A stretch of 36,627 bases of DNA, taken from contig JAOZGY010000028.1 in NCBI GenBank assembly GCA_026015145.1, positions 1 to 36,627 on the forward strand. The letters are read 5' to 3'. This stretch comes from Candidatus Bathyarchaeota archaeon. GTDB lineage: Archaea; Thermoproteota; Bathyarchaeia; Bathyarchaeales; Bathycorpusculaceae. The position numbers and the translations under genes were made by a program. Positions within the stretch are counted from its first letter, which is position 1. Every line of letters starts with the position of its first letter. Below, one piece after another: positions 8,211 to 17,813 of the stretch. The notes beneath the pieces are model-generated. The model was not told where the DNA came from. It did no database searches and saw nothing but the letters and a program-made list of their open reading frames with translations.

Positions 8211-10559
8211 TTGACTAGAAAAAACGTTAGAGTAAAAATTGGTGAAATGAAGACCAACGCTGGTTTTATAAAAAATCTTGAATTATCAGTAGGAAAGCTT
8301 GTTGATGACTCATGGGAAGAACCTATGGGGCCTACTCCTAAGCCTGGATTAACTACTTTGCGAAATTGGGATCTAAAACTACTTAATAGATACAAACCTT
8401 TTTACATGCCCGCTTGTGATTTGTGCTGTTTATGTACTTTTGGAAAATGTGATTTGACAGCAGGTAAAAGGGGCGCCTGTGGCTTAACCATGGCAGCTCA
8501 ATCTTCCCGCATAGTCTTATTGGCTTGTTGTATTGGTGCTGCAACCCACACTGCTCATTCACGCCATATGGTTCATCATCTTATCGAAAAATATGGTTCT
8601 CGGTATCCTTTGGATATTGGTGGCTTAAATATTAAAGTTGAAGCACCAATAACCAGACTTGTTTGCGGAATAAGACCTAAAACTTTGGGTGATTTGGATG
8701 AAGTTCTTGATTATGCTGAGAATCAAATAACACAAGCTCTTGCTGTTGTTCACACAGGCCAAGAAGGTAACAATCTTGATTTTGAGTCTAAAGCATTTCA
8801 TGTTGGGATGATTGATCATGTCGGAATGGAAGTAGGTGACATAGCACAAGTTTCAACTTTAGATTATCCGCGAGCAGATCCTGAAGCTCCTATAGTGGAA
8901 ATGGGTATAGGGACAGTTGACAGATCAAAACCAGTTATTATGGCTATCGGGCATAATGTAGTACCATCTGTGGGAATTATTGATTACATGAAGGATAATA
9001 GTCTTGATGATAAACTTGAAGTAGTTGGTTTATGTTGCACCGCCCATGACATAACTCGATATTGGGATCGCGGTAAAATAATCGGGCCAATTTCTTGGCA
9101 ATTACGTTTTATTAGGGGTGGATTTGCGGATGTGGTTGTTCTAGATGAACAATGTGTGCGAACTGATGCGTCTAATGAAGCTGAAAGAGTCAAGGCACCA
9201 GTCATTGCAGCTTCTGCAAAAAATTGTATGGGCTTTAAGGATCGTACAAACGATCCAGCAGATGATATAGTTGCAGATTTAGTTAGCGGCAAAGTTCCAG
9301 GTGTTTTGATATTAGATCCTGACAAAGTTGGTGAGGTTGCAGTAAGAGTTGCTCAGAAAATTGCTCCTTTGAGAAAAAGATTTAATGTTCTACCTGAAGT
9401 CAATGAAGTAGTAGAATTAGCTAAGACTTGTAGACATTGCAATATGTGTCAAAGATCTTGTCCTCAAGATCTAAAAGTACCCGAAGCAATTGAAGCTGCT
9501 GAAGAAGGTTCACTTAAAAAACTTAATGAATTATACGAGTTTTGTATCGGCTGTGGGAGATGTGAACAAATTTGTCCCGTGAATATACCAATACATAGTT
9601 TAATAATTAAATCTGCAGAAAAACAGTTGACTCAAGAAATATGCAATTGTCGTGCTGGAAGAGGTGCAATCCAGGATGTGGAAATAAGAAATGTTGGTAG
9701 CCCAATTGTATTAGGAGAAATTCCTGGAATTTTAGCAGTTGTTGGTTGTTCCAATTATCCTAAGGGTGGCAAAGATGTGGCTGATATCTGCCGAGAATTT
9801 GCCAATCGGAGATTCATTGTAGTAACTTCTGGGTGTGCAGCTATGACTGCAGGAGCCTATAAGAACGAAGAAGGCCAAACACTCTATGATGAGTTTTCAG
9901 GGGAATTTGCTGCTGGGGGAATACTAAATGTTGGTTCTTGTGTTGCCAACTCGCATATTGCGGGAGCAGCAATAAAAGTAGCAAATATCTTCGCAAAAAG
10001 ACCTTTAAGGGGTAATTATGAGGAAATAGCCGATTATATATACAACCGTGTTGGCGCTGTTGGTCTTGCATGGGGTGCTTACTCCCAAAAAGCTGCAGCA
10101 ATTGCAGCTGGTTTTTGGCGTTTAGGAGTTCCTGTATTAGTGGGTCCTCATGGTAGCAAATATCGACGTATGCTTTTAGGCAGGGCTGATAAAAAAGAGG
10201 ATTGGGATGTTTATGATGCACGTAGCGGCGATAAGGTTAATGTTGGTCCTGCTCCTGAACACTTATTCCAGACCGTTGAAACCAAGGAGGAAGCCATGGT
10301 TTTTATTGCAAAGCTTTGCATAAGACCCAATGACACTTGGAAAGGTCGTTCAATAAAGCTCTCGCATTATATCGATTTGAATAAGCGGTTTTATGGAACT
10401 ATACCTGAAGATCTTCATTTGTTTGTTAGAACTCCTGCTGATATCCCAATGACAATGAAAGATGATATATTAAAGATCTTAAAAGGGAAGAACTGGAAAG
10501 AAACAATAATTCCTGATCCAACACTTCTTCCAAGGATGATTCGCAAAAAGAGGAAGTGA
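8211..10559 (+). CDS. cdhA: Acetyl-CoA decarbonylase/synthase complex subunit alpha (Ni-Fe CO dehydrogenase)
   Basis: 782 aa; ACDLCCLCTFGKCDL, HTAHSRHMVHHL, ferredoxin-like CRHCNMCQRSCP / CIGCGRCEQICP, GSCVANSH. Annotated TTG start uncertain; in-frame ATG at 8247. Confidence 0.97.
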   Translation: MTRKNVRVKIGEMKTNAGFIKNLELSVGKLVDDSWEEPMGPTPKPGLTTLRNWDLKLLNRYKPFYMPACDLCCLCTFGKCDLTAGKRGACGLTMAAQSSRIVLLACCIGAATHTAHSRHMVHHLIEKYGSRYPLDIGGLNIKVEAPITRLVCGIRPKTLGDLDEVLDYAENQITQALAVVHTGQEGNNLDFESKAFHVGMIDHVGMEVGDIAQVSTLDYPRADPEAPIVEMGIGTVDRSKPVIMAIGHNVVPSVGIIDYMKDNSLDDKLEVVGLCCTAHDITRYWDRGKIIGPISWQLRFIRGGFADVVVLDEQCVRTDASNEAERVKAPVIAASAKNCMGFKDRTNDPADDIVADLVSGKVPGVLILDPDKVGEVAVRVAQKIAPLRKRFNVLPEVNEVVELAKTCRHCNMCQRSCPQDLKVPEAIEAAEEGSLKKLNELYEFCIGCGRCEQICPVNIPIHSLIIKSAEKQLTQEICNCRAGRGAIQDVEIRNVGSPIVLGEIPGILAVVGCSNYPKGGKDVADICREFANRRFIVVTSGCAAMTAGAYKNEEGQTLYDEFSGEFAAGGILNVGSCVANSHIAGAAIKVANIFAKRPLRGNYEEIADYIYNRVGAVGLAWGAYSQKAAAIAAGFWRLGVPVLVGPHGSKYRRMLLGRADKKEDWDVYDARSGDKVNVGPAPEHLFQTVETKEEAMVFIAKLCIRPNDTWKGRSIKLSHYIDLNKRFYGTIPEDLHLFVRTPADIPMTMKDDILKILKGKNWKETIIPDPTLLPRMIRKKRK

Positions 10560-10566
10560 GAAGAAG

Positions 10567-11109
10567 ATGTCTTGTGAACCTTGGCAATGTGCAGAAGTAG
10601 CGGCTACAAAGAAAGCAATGAGTATAACTAAACCAGAGGTTGCTGTCTCTCTTATTAAGAGAGCAGCACGACCTATTTTGATTGTGGGTAGTGGTGCTGT
10701 TGAGCGTGAATTGGAAGGCAGATTGCTTATCGATTATCTTATTGATTTTGCGCATGCTTCAAAAGTTCCCGTTGTAGCTACTGCGCACATTGTTGGTGAA
10801 TTCATGAAACGTGGTTTTAAGCCATCGGGTTTTATGTCTGCTATGGATATCGGGAATAGACTTGTTGATCCTAGCTGGATGGGATTGGATGGTAAGGGAC
10901 CTTATGATGTTGTTTTATTTGTTGCTCTGCCATATTATATGGAGGCATATATTTTGTCTGGATTAATGCATTTTGCACCTAAGCTTAAAACTATAACTTT
11001 AGATAATGCTTTCCACCCTCACGCTAGTTGGTCTTTTCCTAATTCTAACGTGAAGGTTTGGAGTGAAAATCTCAAAGTCATGACTTCAAAATTTGAAGGA
11101 GGACAATAA
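10567..11109 (+). CDS. cdhB: Acetyl-CoA decarbonylase/synthase complex subunit epsilon
   Basis: 180 aa; EPWQCAEVAATKKAMSITKPEVAVSLIKRAARPILIVGS and position between cdhA and cdhC. Confidence 0.95.
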   Translation: MSCEPWQCAEVAATKKAMSITKPEVAVSLIKRAARPILIVGSGAVERELEGRLLIDYLIDFAHASKVPVVATAHIVGEFMKRGFKPSGFMSAMDIGNRLVDPSWMGLDGKGPYDVVLFVALPYYMEAYILSGLMHFAPKLKTITLDNAFHPHASWSFPNSNVKVWSENLKVMTSKFEGGQ

Positions 11110-11111
11110 AA

Positions 11112-12518
11112 ATGTCTATGTTTAAAGATATACCTGTAGAAGTAGGAGTTATATACGAAGGAGAAAGAATTCGAAGGAAAAATATGCATGTCGAACTTGG
11201 TGGACCTTCAATGAAGGAAAAGTTCGAACTTGCAAAAGTAAAATCCCTGACTGAAATTGAAGATGGAAAAATAACCATAATAGGTTCAGACATTAAAGAT
11301 ATGGTTGAAGGAAAAGCCTATCCTTTAGGAATACTGGTAGAAGTTGCCGGTGCAACTCTTGACCAACAACTTGAGGGTGTCATAGAGAGACGAATACATG
11401 GTTATATGAACTATATTGAAGGATTAATGCACCTCAACCAACGCTATGACATTTGGATTCGAATAGGTAAAAAAGCCTTCCAGAAAGGTCTAAACTCTTT
11501 TCAATATATTGGCAAAGTTCTTTACAAATTATTCAAGAGTGAACTTTCTATAATTGAAAAAATACAGATTACGTTCATAACTGATCCAGCAAAAGTCCAA
11601 GGACTTTACCCCCAGGCTTTGCAGGATTATGAAACTAGAGATGCAAGAGCAAGAGGATTAAAAGATGAAGAAGTGGACAAATTTTATGGTTGCATGCTTT
11701 GTCAATCATTTGCTCCTTCTCATGTATGTGTAATATCTCCCCAAAGATACTCAAACTGTGGAGCAATATCTTGGTTTGATGGACGTGCATCAGCTAGCAT
11801 AGATCCAAAAGGACCCGTGTTTGCTATTGAACGAGGAGAATTAATTAACGCTGAAAAAGGTGAATATGTTGGAGTAAATGAGGTTGTAAAAAAGAAAACA
11901 TTAGGTGATGTCGATCGAGTCTGGTTGTATACTGCTTTTGATCACCCCCATACATCATGTGGATGTTTTGAAGCTGTTGCATTTTATGTACCTGAAGTTG
12001 ATGGATTTGGTTTAGTTAGTAGAAGTTTCAAAGGGAAAGCAGTGAATGGGTTACCATTTTCAACTCTTGCCGACTCCACTGCTGGTGGTAGACAAATTGA
12101 CGGATTCCATGGTATATCAATTGAGTATATGCGATCCCCGAAATTTTTAGACGCAGATGGTGGATGGAACCGGGTAGTTTGGCTGCCGAAGGAAGTCAAA
12201 GAAAGAGTAAAAGACTTTATTCCAAAAGAAGTTGTTGATAAAATTGCAACTGAAGAAAACGCTCAGGATGTAGATTCTTTAAAGACTTTCTTGAAAGAGA
12301 AGAATCATCCAGTGGTAGCAAAATGGAAAGAAGAAATAGCAGAAGTTGAGCAAGAAACTATGGTTGAATCTGCTGAACAAGGTTTACCAATGCCTGTTAT
12401 GTCAGCCTCAACCCTACCAATAATGGCTGGTGGCTTCAAGATAATCCTGAAAGACGCAAAGATATACGCCAATAAGGTCATTATCAAAACCATTAAGGAC
12501 GAAAAAACTAAAAAGTAG
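11112..12518 (+). CDS. cdhC: Acetyl-CoA decarbonylase/synthase complex subunit beta (acetyl-CoA synthase)
   Basis: 468 aa; FYGCMLCQSFAPSHVCVISPQRYSNCGAISWFDGRA and HTSCGCFEAVAFYVPEVDGFG A-cluster motifs. Confidence 0.97.
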   Translation: MSMFKDIPVEVGVIYEGERIRRKNMHVELGGPSMKEKFELAKVKSLTEIEDGKITIIGSDIKDMVEGKAYPLGILVEVAGATLDQQLEGVIERRIHGYMNYIEGLMHLNQRYDIWIRIGKKAFQKGLNSFQYIGKVLYKLFKSELSIIEKIQITFITDPAKVQGLYPQALQDYETRDARARGLKDEEVDKFYGCMLCQSFAPSHVCVISPQRYSNCGAISWFDGRASASIDPKGPVFAIERGELINAEKGEYVGVNEVVKKKTLGDVDRVWLYTAFDHPHTSCGCFEAVAFYVPEVDGFGLVSRSFKGKAVNGLPFSTLADSTAGGRQIDGFHGISIEYMRSPKFLDADGGWNRVVWLPKEVKERVKDFIPKEVVDKIATEENAQDVDSLKTFLKEKNHPVVAKWKEEIAEVEQETMVESAEQGLPMPVMSASTLPIMAGGFKIILKDAKIYANKVIIKTIKDEKTKK

Positions 12519-13741
12519 TGAAATTCATGTCTCACCATAACAAGAAAGAGGACGATCTTGGAGTATCACTCCCTCCTGATATACTAGAGTTACTTGCTAA
12601 GTTTCAAGAGATTGAAATCGAAGACTTCGAATTAGAAGTTGGAGAAATGGAACTTAGGTTCGAACCCGGAATGGCAAGACGAATTCTTCCCAAAATACTA
12701 AAAAAGACCTCAATAGCTAAACCTACTACCATTCTAAAAACGGAATTCTTGCCTCCAATCGAATCTTATTCTGGCAAAATAGTTGAAGTTAAGCTAGGGG
12801 CTACTAAAAACGAAGGTGGAAGCCGAGGTAGATCACTTATTATAGGCGGTGAGACATCACCTGCTTTTTACAGTTTTGAAAGCAAATTAAACCATCCACC
12901 TGTACTCACTTTAGATGTTTTTGACATGAAAGTACCATTATCCAAAGCTGTAAAGATGCATGTTAGAGAAGTCGTTGATGATCCTGCTGCCTGGGCTAAA
13001 CTCGCAGTTGAAAAATTTGGAGCTGATATGGTAACTATTCACTTAATTAGCATAGATCCTTTGCTAAAAGATGCTAGTCCAAAAGACGCAGTTAAAACTG
13101 TGGAAGCAATTGCTCAAGCTGTAGATGTGCCACTGGTTATTGGTGGGTGTGGAGATCCAGTAAAAGATACGGATGTTTTTGAAGAGATAGCAGAGACTTT
13201 TGCAGGAGAACGTTTTCTAATTAGCTCAATAACACAAGATATGGATGTTGAACGATGTGCAAAATTCGTGAAGAAAAATGGTCATGTTGCTCTGTCCTTT
13301 ACTCCTATGGATCTAAATTTAGCTCGAGAGCTTAATCGACGAATGTATGATTTTCTAGGCAAGAAAGATATTATTATGGATTTGACAACAGCAGCTTTAG
13401 GCTATGGTTTAGATTATGCTTTTACAAACATGGAGCGAGCTAGACTTGCAGGTTTGATGGGTGATACTGAACTTGCTCATCCAATGTCCTCAGGAACCAC
13501 AAATGCTTGGGCAGCTCGTGAAGCATGGCTAAAAATGTCTCAAGAGTGGGAACCGCGTGAACTAAGAGGCCCTCTTTGGGAATTAACTACTGCATTGACA
13601 CTCTTACTAGCCGGTGTAGATCTTTTCATGATGATGCACCCTGCAGCTGTAAAAACATTAAAAGATATTATCCAAAACCTAACACTCGGCAAGAAAGCTG
13701 ATTCTGAAAAATATCTCAATTGGATTTCAATTAAATCTTAA
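12518..13741 (+). CDS. cdhD: Acetyl-CoA decarbonylase/synthase complex subunit delta (corrinoid protein)
   Basis: 407 aa; PPVLTLDVFDMKVPLSKAVKMHVREVVDDPAAWAKLAVEKFGADMVTIHLISIDP. Confidence 0.96.
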   Translation: MKFMSHHNKKEDDLGVSLPPDILELLAKFQEIEIEDFELEVGEMELRFEPGMARRILPKILKKTSIAKPTTILKTEFLPPIESYSGKIVEVKLGATKNEGGSRGRSLIIGGETSPAFYSFESKLNHPPVLTLDVFDMKVPLSKAVKMHVREVVDDPAAWAKLAVEKFGADMVTIHLISIDPLLKDASPKDAVKTVEAIAQAVDVPLVIGGCGDPVKDTDVFEEIAETFAGERFLISSITQDMDVERCAKFVKKNGHVALSFTPMDLNLARELNRRMYDFLGKKDIIMDLTTAALGYGLDYAFTNMERARLAGLMGDTELAHPMSSGTTNAWAAREAWLKMSQEWEPRELRGPLWELTTALTLLLAGVDLFMMMHPAAVKTLKDIIQNLTLGKKADSEKYLNWISIKS

Positions 13742-13755
13742 AGGATTGCACTTAA

Positions 13756-15180
13756 ATGAGTCGAAAAGGCAAAGCTGGAAAAAAAGAATTAAGTCCTATT
13801 GATATTTACAAACTACTTCCTAAAACTAATTGTAAAGAGTGTGACGAGGAGAATTGCATGGCTTTCGCCACCAAAATCGTTAACCAGGAAGCTCAAATTG
13901 ATCAATGTCTGCCTCTACTAAAGGAACAATACTCCAAAGCATATACACGACTAAAAGAAATGCTGAAACCTCCAGTTAAAGAAGTTATTATTGGTGTAGG
14001 AGATAACGCAGTAAATCTGGGTGGAAAACTTGTCATGTACCGCCATGAATTTACTTATTTTAATCCTACAGCGATTGCTATTGACGTCACAGATGAGATG
14101 TCTGAAGAAGAGCTTATGACTAGAATAAAGAAAACTGAGCAATGGAACTATGAATACATTGGCTACACATTAAAACTCGATATGATAGCCGTACGTTCAA
14201 CTTCTAATGATCCTGAAAAATTCAAATCAGTAGTCCAGAAAATAGTTGAAAACACAAAATTGCCGCTAATCCTGTGCTCTCTTGACTCCAACATTATAGA
14301 AGCCGGTTTGATGGCTGCACCTAAGAATAGACCATTAATCTATTCAGCAACATCAGAAAACTGGAAATCAATGGCTGAATTATCATTAATGTATAATTGT
14401 CCCCTTGTGGTTTCCGCTCCAAACGATTTGAACATGTTAATTTCTCTAACTAAAACGATATTAGCTTATGGTGTTCAGGATTTAGTTCTTGATCCAGGAA
14501 CTTTCACAAACGAAGGATTAGCAGATACTTTAAATAATTGTACTATGCTTCGCAGAGCTGCCACCAAAAACGGTGAAGAACTTGTTGGTTTTCCACTAAT
14601 GGGTATTCCAATGGTCGCTTGGAACGAAAAAGGATCAACAGCTGATGAATTGATAAAATGGCGTGAGGCATACTTGGCTTCCAGTTTAATCGTTCGTTTT
14701 GCTGATATAATAGTAATGCACGGAACTGATGGCTGGTCTCTTCTTCCAACAGCAGTATTAAGACAAAACATATACACTGATCCTCGCAAACCAGTAGCGG
14801 TTGACTCCGGTTTGAAGGTTTTTGGAACACCTGACGAGAATTCACCCGTATTCTTTACAACGAATTTCGCTTTAACTTACTACACTGTTGCCTCAGATAT
14901 CGAAAATTCCAAGCTTAATGCCTATTTAATCGTAGTCGATACAGAAGGTTCAGCTGTAGACAGCGGAGTAGCAGGAAGAAAACTAACCGCTGAAACCGTT
15001 GCAGAAGCAATAAAAGAAACAGGCATTGAAACAAAGGTCAAACATAAAAAAATCATTATACCTGGCAAAGCATCAAGGATAAGTGGAGAAATTGAAGAAC
15101 TCAGTGGCTGGAAAGTCCAAGTTGGCCCACGAGATTCATCAGAAATACCAAAATATCTTCAAGAAAAATGGCAACCATAG
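13756..15180 (+). CDS. cdhE: Acetyl-CoA decarbonylase/synthase complex subunit gamma (corrinoid Fe-S protein)
   Basis: 474 aa; N-terminal Fe-S motif LPKTNCKECDEENCMAFATKIVNQEAQIDQC, corrinoid/TIM-barrel body. Confidence 0.96.
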   Translation: MSRKGKAGKKELSPIDIYKLLPKTNCKECDEENCMAFATKIVNQEAQIDQCLPLLKEQYSKAYTRLKEMLKPPVKEVIIGVGDNAVNLGGKLVMYRHEFTYFNPTAIAIDVTDEMSEEELMTRIKKTEQWNYEYIGYTLKLDMIAVRSTSNDPEKFKSVVQKIVENTKLPLILCSLDSNIIEAGLMAAPKNRPLIYSATSENWKSMAELSLMYNCPLVVSAPNDLNMLISLTKTILAYGVQDLVLDPGTFTNEGLADTLNNCTMLRRAATKNGEELVGFPLMGIPMVAWNEKGSTADELIKWREAYLASSLIVRFADIIVMHGTDGWSLLPTAVLRQNIYTDPRKPVAVDSGLKVFGTPDENSPVFFTTNFALTYYTVASDIENSKLNAYLIVVDTEGSAVDSGVAGRKLTAETVAEAIKETGIETKVKHKKIIIPGKASRISGEIEELSGWKVQVGPRDSSEIPKYLQEKWQP

Positions 15181-15187
15181 AATAAAA

Positions 15188-15212
15188 TTTTTTTTAACTA
15201 ATACCCTTTTTT
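15188..15212 (+). terminator. Candidate oligo-U archaeal terminator for the cdh operon
   Basis: T8 (15188-15195) then T6 (15207-15212) immediately after the cdhE stop. Confidence 0.5.
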
Positions 15213-15316
15213 CTCTTTTGCTAATTTACTCTAAATAATAACTAGCATTTTCTTTTAAAACTAAAAAACACGAATTTCTATTAAAATTTTTAGTATGAAT
15301 TATGCTTCACATATAA

Positions 15317-15487
15317 TTAAACTACATACTGACATTCTCTTTGTCTAACCTGAAACACAATCTGGTTGTTAGCTTTCATTAACCAATCTGAAAGTACTTC
15401 ACATCGATTTGGATTGCAAGAAAATTTTTTCAGCTGTTTCTTCCACAGTTTACAATTAGAACATGGAATGTCTTTATCTGAAGCCAT
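15317..15487 (-). CDS. 56-aa four-Cys candidate zinc-binding protein (not in the ORF track)
   Basis: Hand translation: MASDKDIPCSNCKLWKKQLKKFSCNPNRCEVLSDWLMKANNQIVFQVRQRECQYVV*; CxxC-x11-CxxxxC. Confidence 0.68.
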   Translation of the reverse strand: MASDKDIPCSNCKLWKKQLKKFSCNPNRCEVLSDWLMKANNQIVFQVRQRECQYVV

Positions 15488-15496
15488 TATTCATCA

Positions 15497-16492
15497 ATGC
15501 TACCTCAGATTAAATTTGATTTATTCTTTATGAACTACAACTTATGTCTTCTAATAATAACTGCAGATCTTGATATTCTCCTTTTTTCAGGATTAGGTTT
15601 ATACTATTTCAACAGATACTTAAAACAAAGAAAAAATTATACTTGTATAGTAGGTGTTCAAATCTCGCCAAAAATAGATTGGTTAGAACTATTAAGTGTT
15701 TGTAAGGAAGCAATTAAGAGAGATATATCCCCTTATCTTGAAAATTCATCTGAATCCCAACCTGATTTGGGGAAAGGTGCTGGGGGTGATAATATTAAAT
15801 TGGTTGATCTAGCCGCAGAAAAGGCTATCATTGAAACTTTTCAAAATTGGGATCTTGCATTTACCCTTATAAGCGAGGAATCGGGTGTAAAGAAATTTGG
15901 TACAAGTTCCCAAAAGTTTTATGTTACTATAGATCCTATTGATGGAACTACAAACTTGATGCACAAGATACCTTTTTACTGCTCTTCAATCGCAATTTCA
16001 GAAAAACCAATACTTTCAGATATTAGCATTGGAATGGTTATTGATCTCTTTCATGATGTTACTTATTTTGCCCAAAAGAATAAAGGGGCTTATTGCAACA
16101 AGAAAAAAATCTTTACTTCAAATTGTGATTCTTTAAAAGATGCTCTGCTTGGTCTTGATGTCAATAGTAATAAAATCGAAAAATTTTTTCCAAGAATTAA
16201 AAATTTTATCGCAAAAGCTAAACATATAAGGCATTTTGGTGCTAATGCCTTAGAACTTTGTTATGTGGCAGATGGAAAAACAGAAGCTTTTGTGGATATG
16301 CGCGGAAAACTTCGGACGACTGATGTAGCTGCTGGTTATCTAATATTGAAAGAAGCGGGTGGAATTATGACTGATTTAAAAAATATCCCACTGGATTCAA
16401 AACTTGATCCAAGAATTAAAGTGAATTTTATTGCTTCTGGAAATATTAGAATTCACAAAAAACTTCTCAACTTAGTAAAAAATTATTGTTGA
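15497..16492 (+). CDS. Inositol monophosphatase/FBPase family phosphatase; true start probably well downstream of 15497
   Basis: ISEESG, DPIDGTTNLMHKIPFYCSSIAI, GANALELCYVADGKTEAFVD, TTDVAAGYLILKEAGG; the first ~50 codons look non-coding. Confidence 0.88.
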   Translation: MLPQIKFDLFFMNYNLCLLIITADLDILLFSGLGLYYFNRYLKQRKNYTCIVGVQISPKIDWLELLSVCKEAIKRDISPYLENSSESQPDLGKGAGGDNIKLVDLAAEKAIIETFQNWDLAFTLISEESGVKKFGTSSQKFYVTIDPIDGTTNLMHKIPFYCSSIAISEKPILSDISIGMVIDLFHDVTYFAQKNKGAYCNKKKIFTSNCDSLKDALLGLDVNSNKIEKFFPRIKNFIAKAKHIRHFGANALELCYVADGKTEAFVDMRGKLRTTDVAAGYLILKEAGGIMTDLKNIPLDSKLDPRIKVNFIASGNIRIHKKLLNLVKNYC

Positions 16493-16551
16493 TTTTTTAA
16501 AGAACAAAAAATTTATACAAAGCCATATTCAAGTTTTAATAGTGAATTATC

Positions 16552-17151
16552 ATGTCATCTGACGATAGAGATTATCCAGATTGGTTTAATAGAAGGCGTA
16601 AAAAGTTTTCTCGGAATCCTTTTTTTGGTGATATTGATCGAATGTTCCGAGAAATGGAAAAAATGATGGAAGATCAATTCAAAAGTTTCACTAAAAAGAT
16701 TCCTAAGGACTATGCTAAAGAGAGAAGACTTCCAGACGGCAGCACAGTAAAAGAATGGGGTCCTTTTGTATATGGATATAGCATGAAAATCGGACCAAAT
16801 GGAAAACCTGAAGTCCGTCGGTTTGGTAATATCAAGAAAAGTCTTGAAGGCCCTCAAGTAAAAAAAGAACGTGAACCCTTAGTCGATGTTGTTGAAACAA
16901 ATGGTGAAGTTCGTGTTGTTGTGGAGTTGCCTGGAGTAGAGAAGACTGATATAAAACTCTATGGTACTGAAGACAGTATAACGATATCTGTCAATACTCC
17001 TCAATCCAAATACTACAAAGAAGTCCAACTGCAAACAAAAGTAAGAGTGAAAGAAGCAAAATCATCATATAAAAATGGTGTATTAGAAGTCGTTTTACCC
17101 AAGGCTGAACCTACAAAAACTCCTGAAGGCGAACCGATCGATATAAACTAA
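16552..17151 (+). CDS. Hsp20/alpha-crystallin family protein
   Basis: 199 aa; PLVDVVETNGEVRVVVELPGVEKTDIKLYGTEDSITISV...YKNGVLEVVLPKA. Confidence 0.88.
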   Translation: MSSDDRDYPDWFNRRRKKFSRNPFFGDIDRMFREMEKMMEDQFKSFTKKIPKDYAKERRLPDGSTVKEWGPFVYGYSMKIGPNGKPEVRRFGNIKKSLEGPQVKKEREPLVDVVETNGEVRVVVELPGVEKTDIKLYGTEDSITISVNTPQSKYYKEVQLQTKVRVKEAKSSYKNGVLEVVLPKAEPTKTPEGEPIDIN

Positions 17152-17200
17152 TTGCTTCTTACTCTTTTCTTTATAATCTCTTGTAACATTTGGTGTCTTA

Positions 17201-17611
17201 ATGAGTGGGAACTCAGAAATTGAAAAACTAAGATCTATATGTCGAAAAGCAAAAAAAGAAGGAAAACTTTCAGGCAAAAATCTTAATGAATTATACACTA
17301 TTTTTGGCCAACGATTTACAAAAGCTCTTGATGCCCTAAAAAATAATAGAGTAAAAAAATATAATTTCAAACCTGGATGTAAAACGGTTTGGGTAGTAAT
17401 TGGACGCGAAAGAGATTATTTAGTAATTCCTGAAGCTGATTTTTGTACTTGTGATGACTTCTATTTTCGTGTCCTAGATAAGAAAGTCCACTTCTGTTAT
17501 CACCTGATTGCGCAAAAAATTGCTCTTAATCTTGGTTGGTATGAAACAATCGAAGAAAACTCGGATTTGTATGATTCCTTAATGAATGAGTGGAAAAAAG
17601 CTACTGCTTAA
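17201..17611 (+). CDS. SWIM zinc-finger protein
   Basis: 136 aa; FCTCDDFYFRVLDKKVHFCYHLIAQ matches CxCxnCxH. Confidence 0.8.
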   Translation: MSGNSEIEKLRSICRKAKKEGKLSGKNLNELYTIFGQRFTKALDALKNNRVKKYNFKPGCKTVWVVIGRERDYLVIPEADFCTCDDFYFRVLDKKVHFCYHLIAQKIALNLGWYETIEENSDLYDSLMNEWKKATA

Positions 17612-17652
17612 ATATTAATACTCTATTGAATAAACAGAAAAGGCTGATCTAA

Positions 17653-17772
17653 TTGGATTTAAGTGCATATTTCCTAACATTAGAATATATTCTTATGGCA
17701 TCTACTTTTATTGCTTTGGCACTAATTTTCTTATACTCTTATTATGGAAAAGATGAAGAGAAAAAAAAATAA
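17653..17772 (+). CDS. Candidate ~39-aa single-pass membrane peptide (TTG start; not in the ORF track)
   Basis: Hand translation: (L/M)DLSAYFLTLEYILMASTFIALALIFLYSYYGKDEEKKK*; one hydrophobic segment plus a charged tail. Confidence 0.5.
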   Translation: MDLSAYFLTLEYILMASTFIALALIFLYSYYGKDEEKKK

Positions 17773-17813
17773 TCCCCTAGTTAATGATTGATTCTTTGTT
17801 TTGAAATAAAAAA

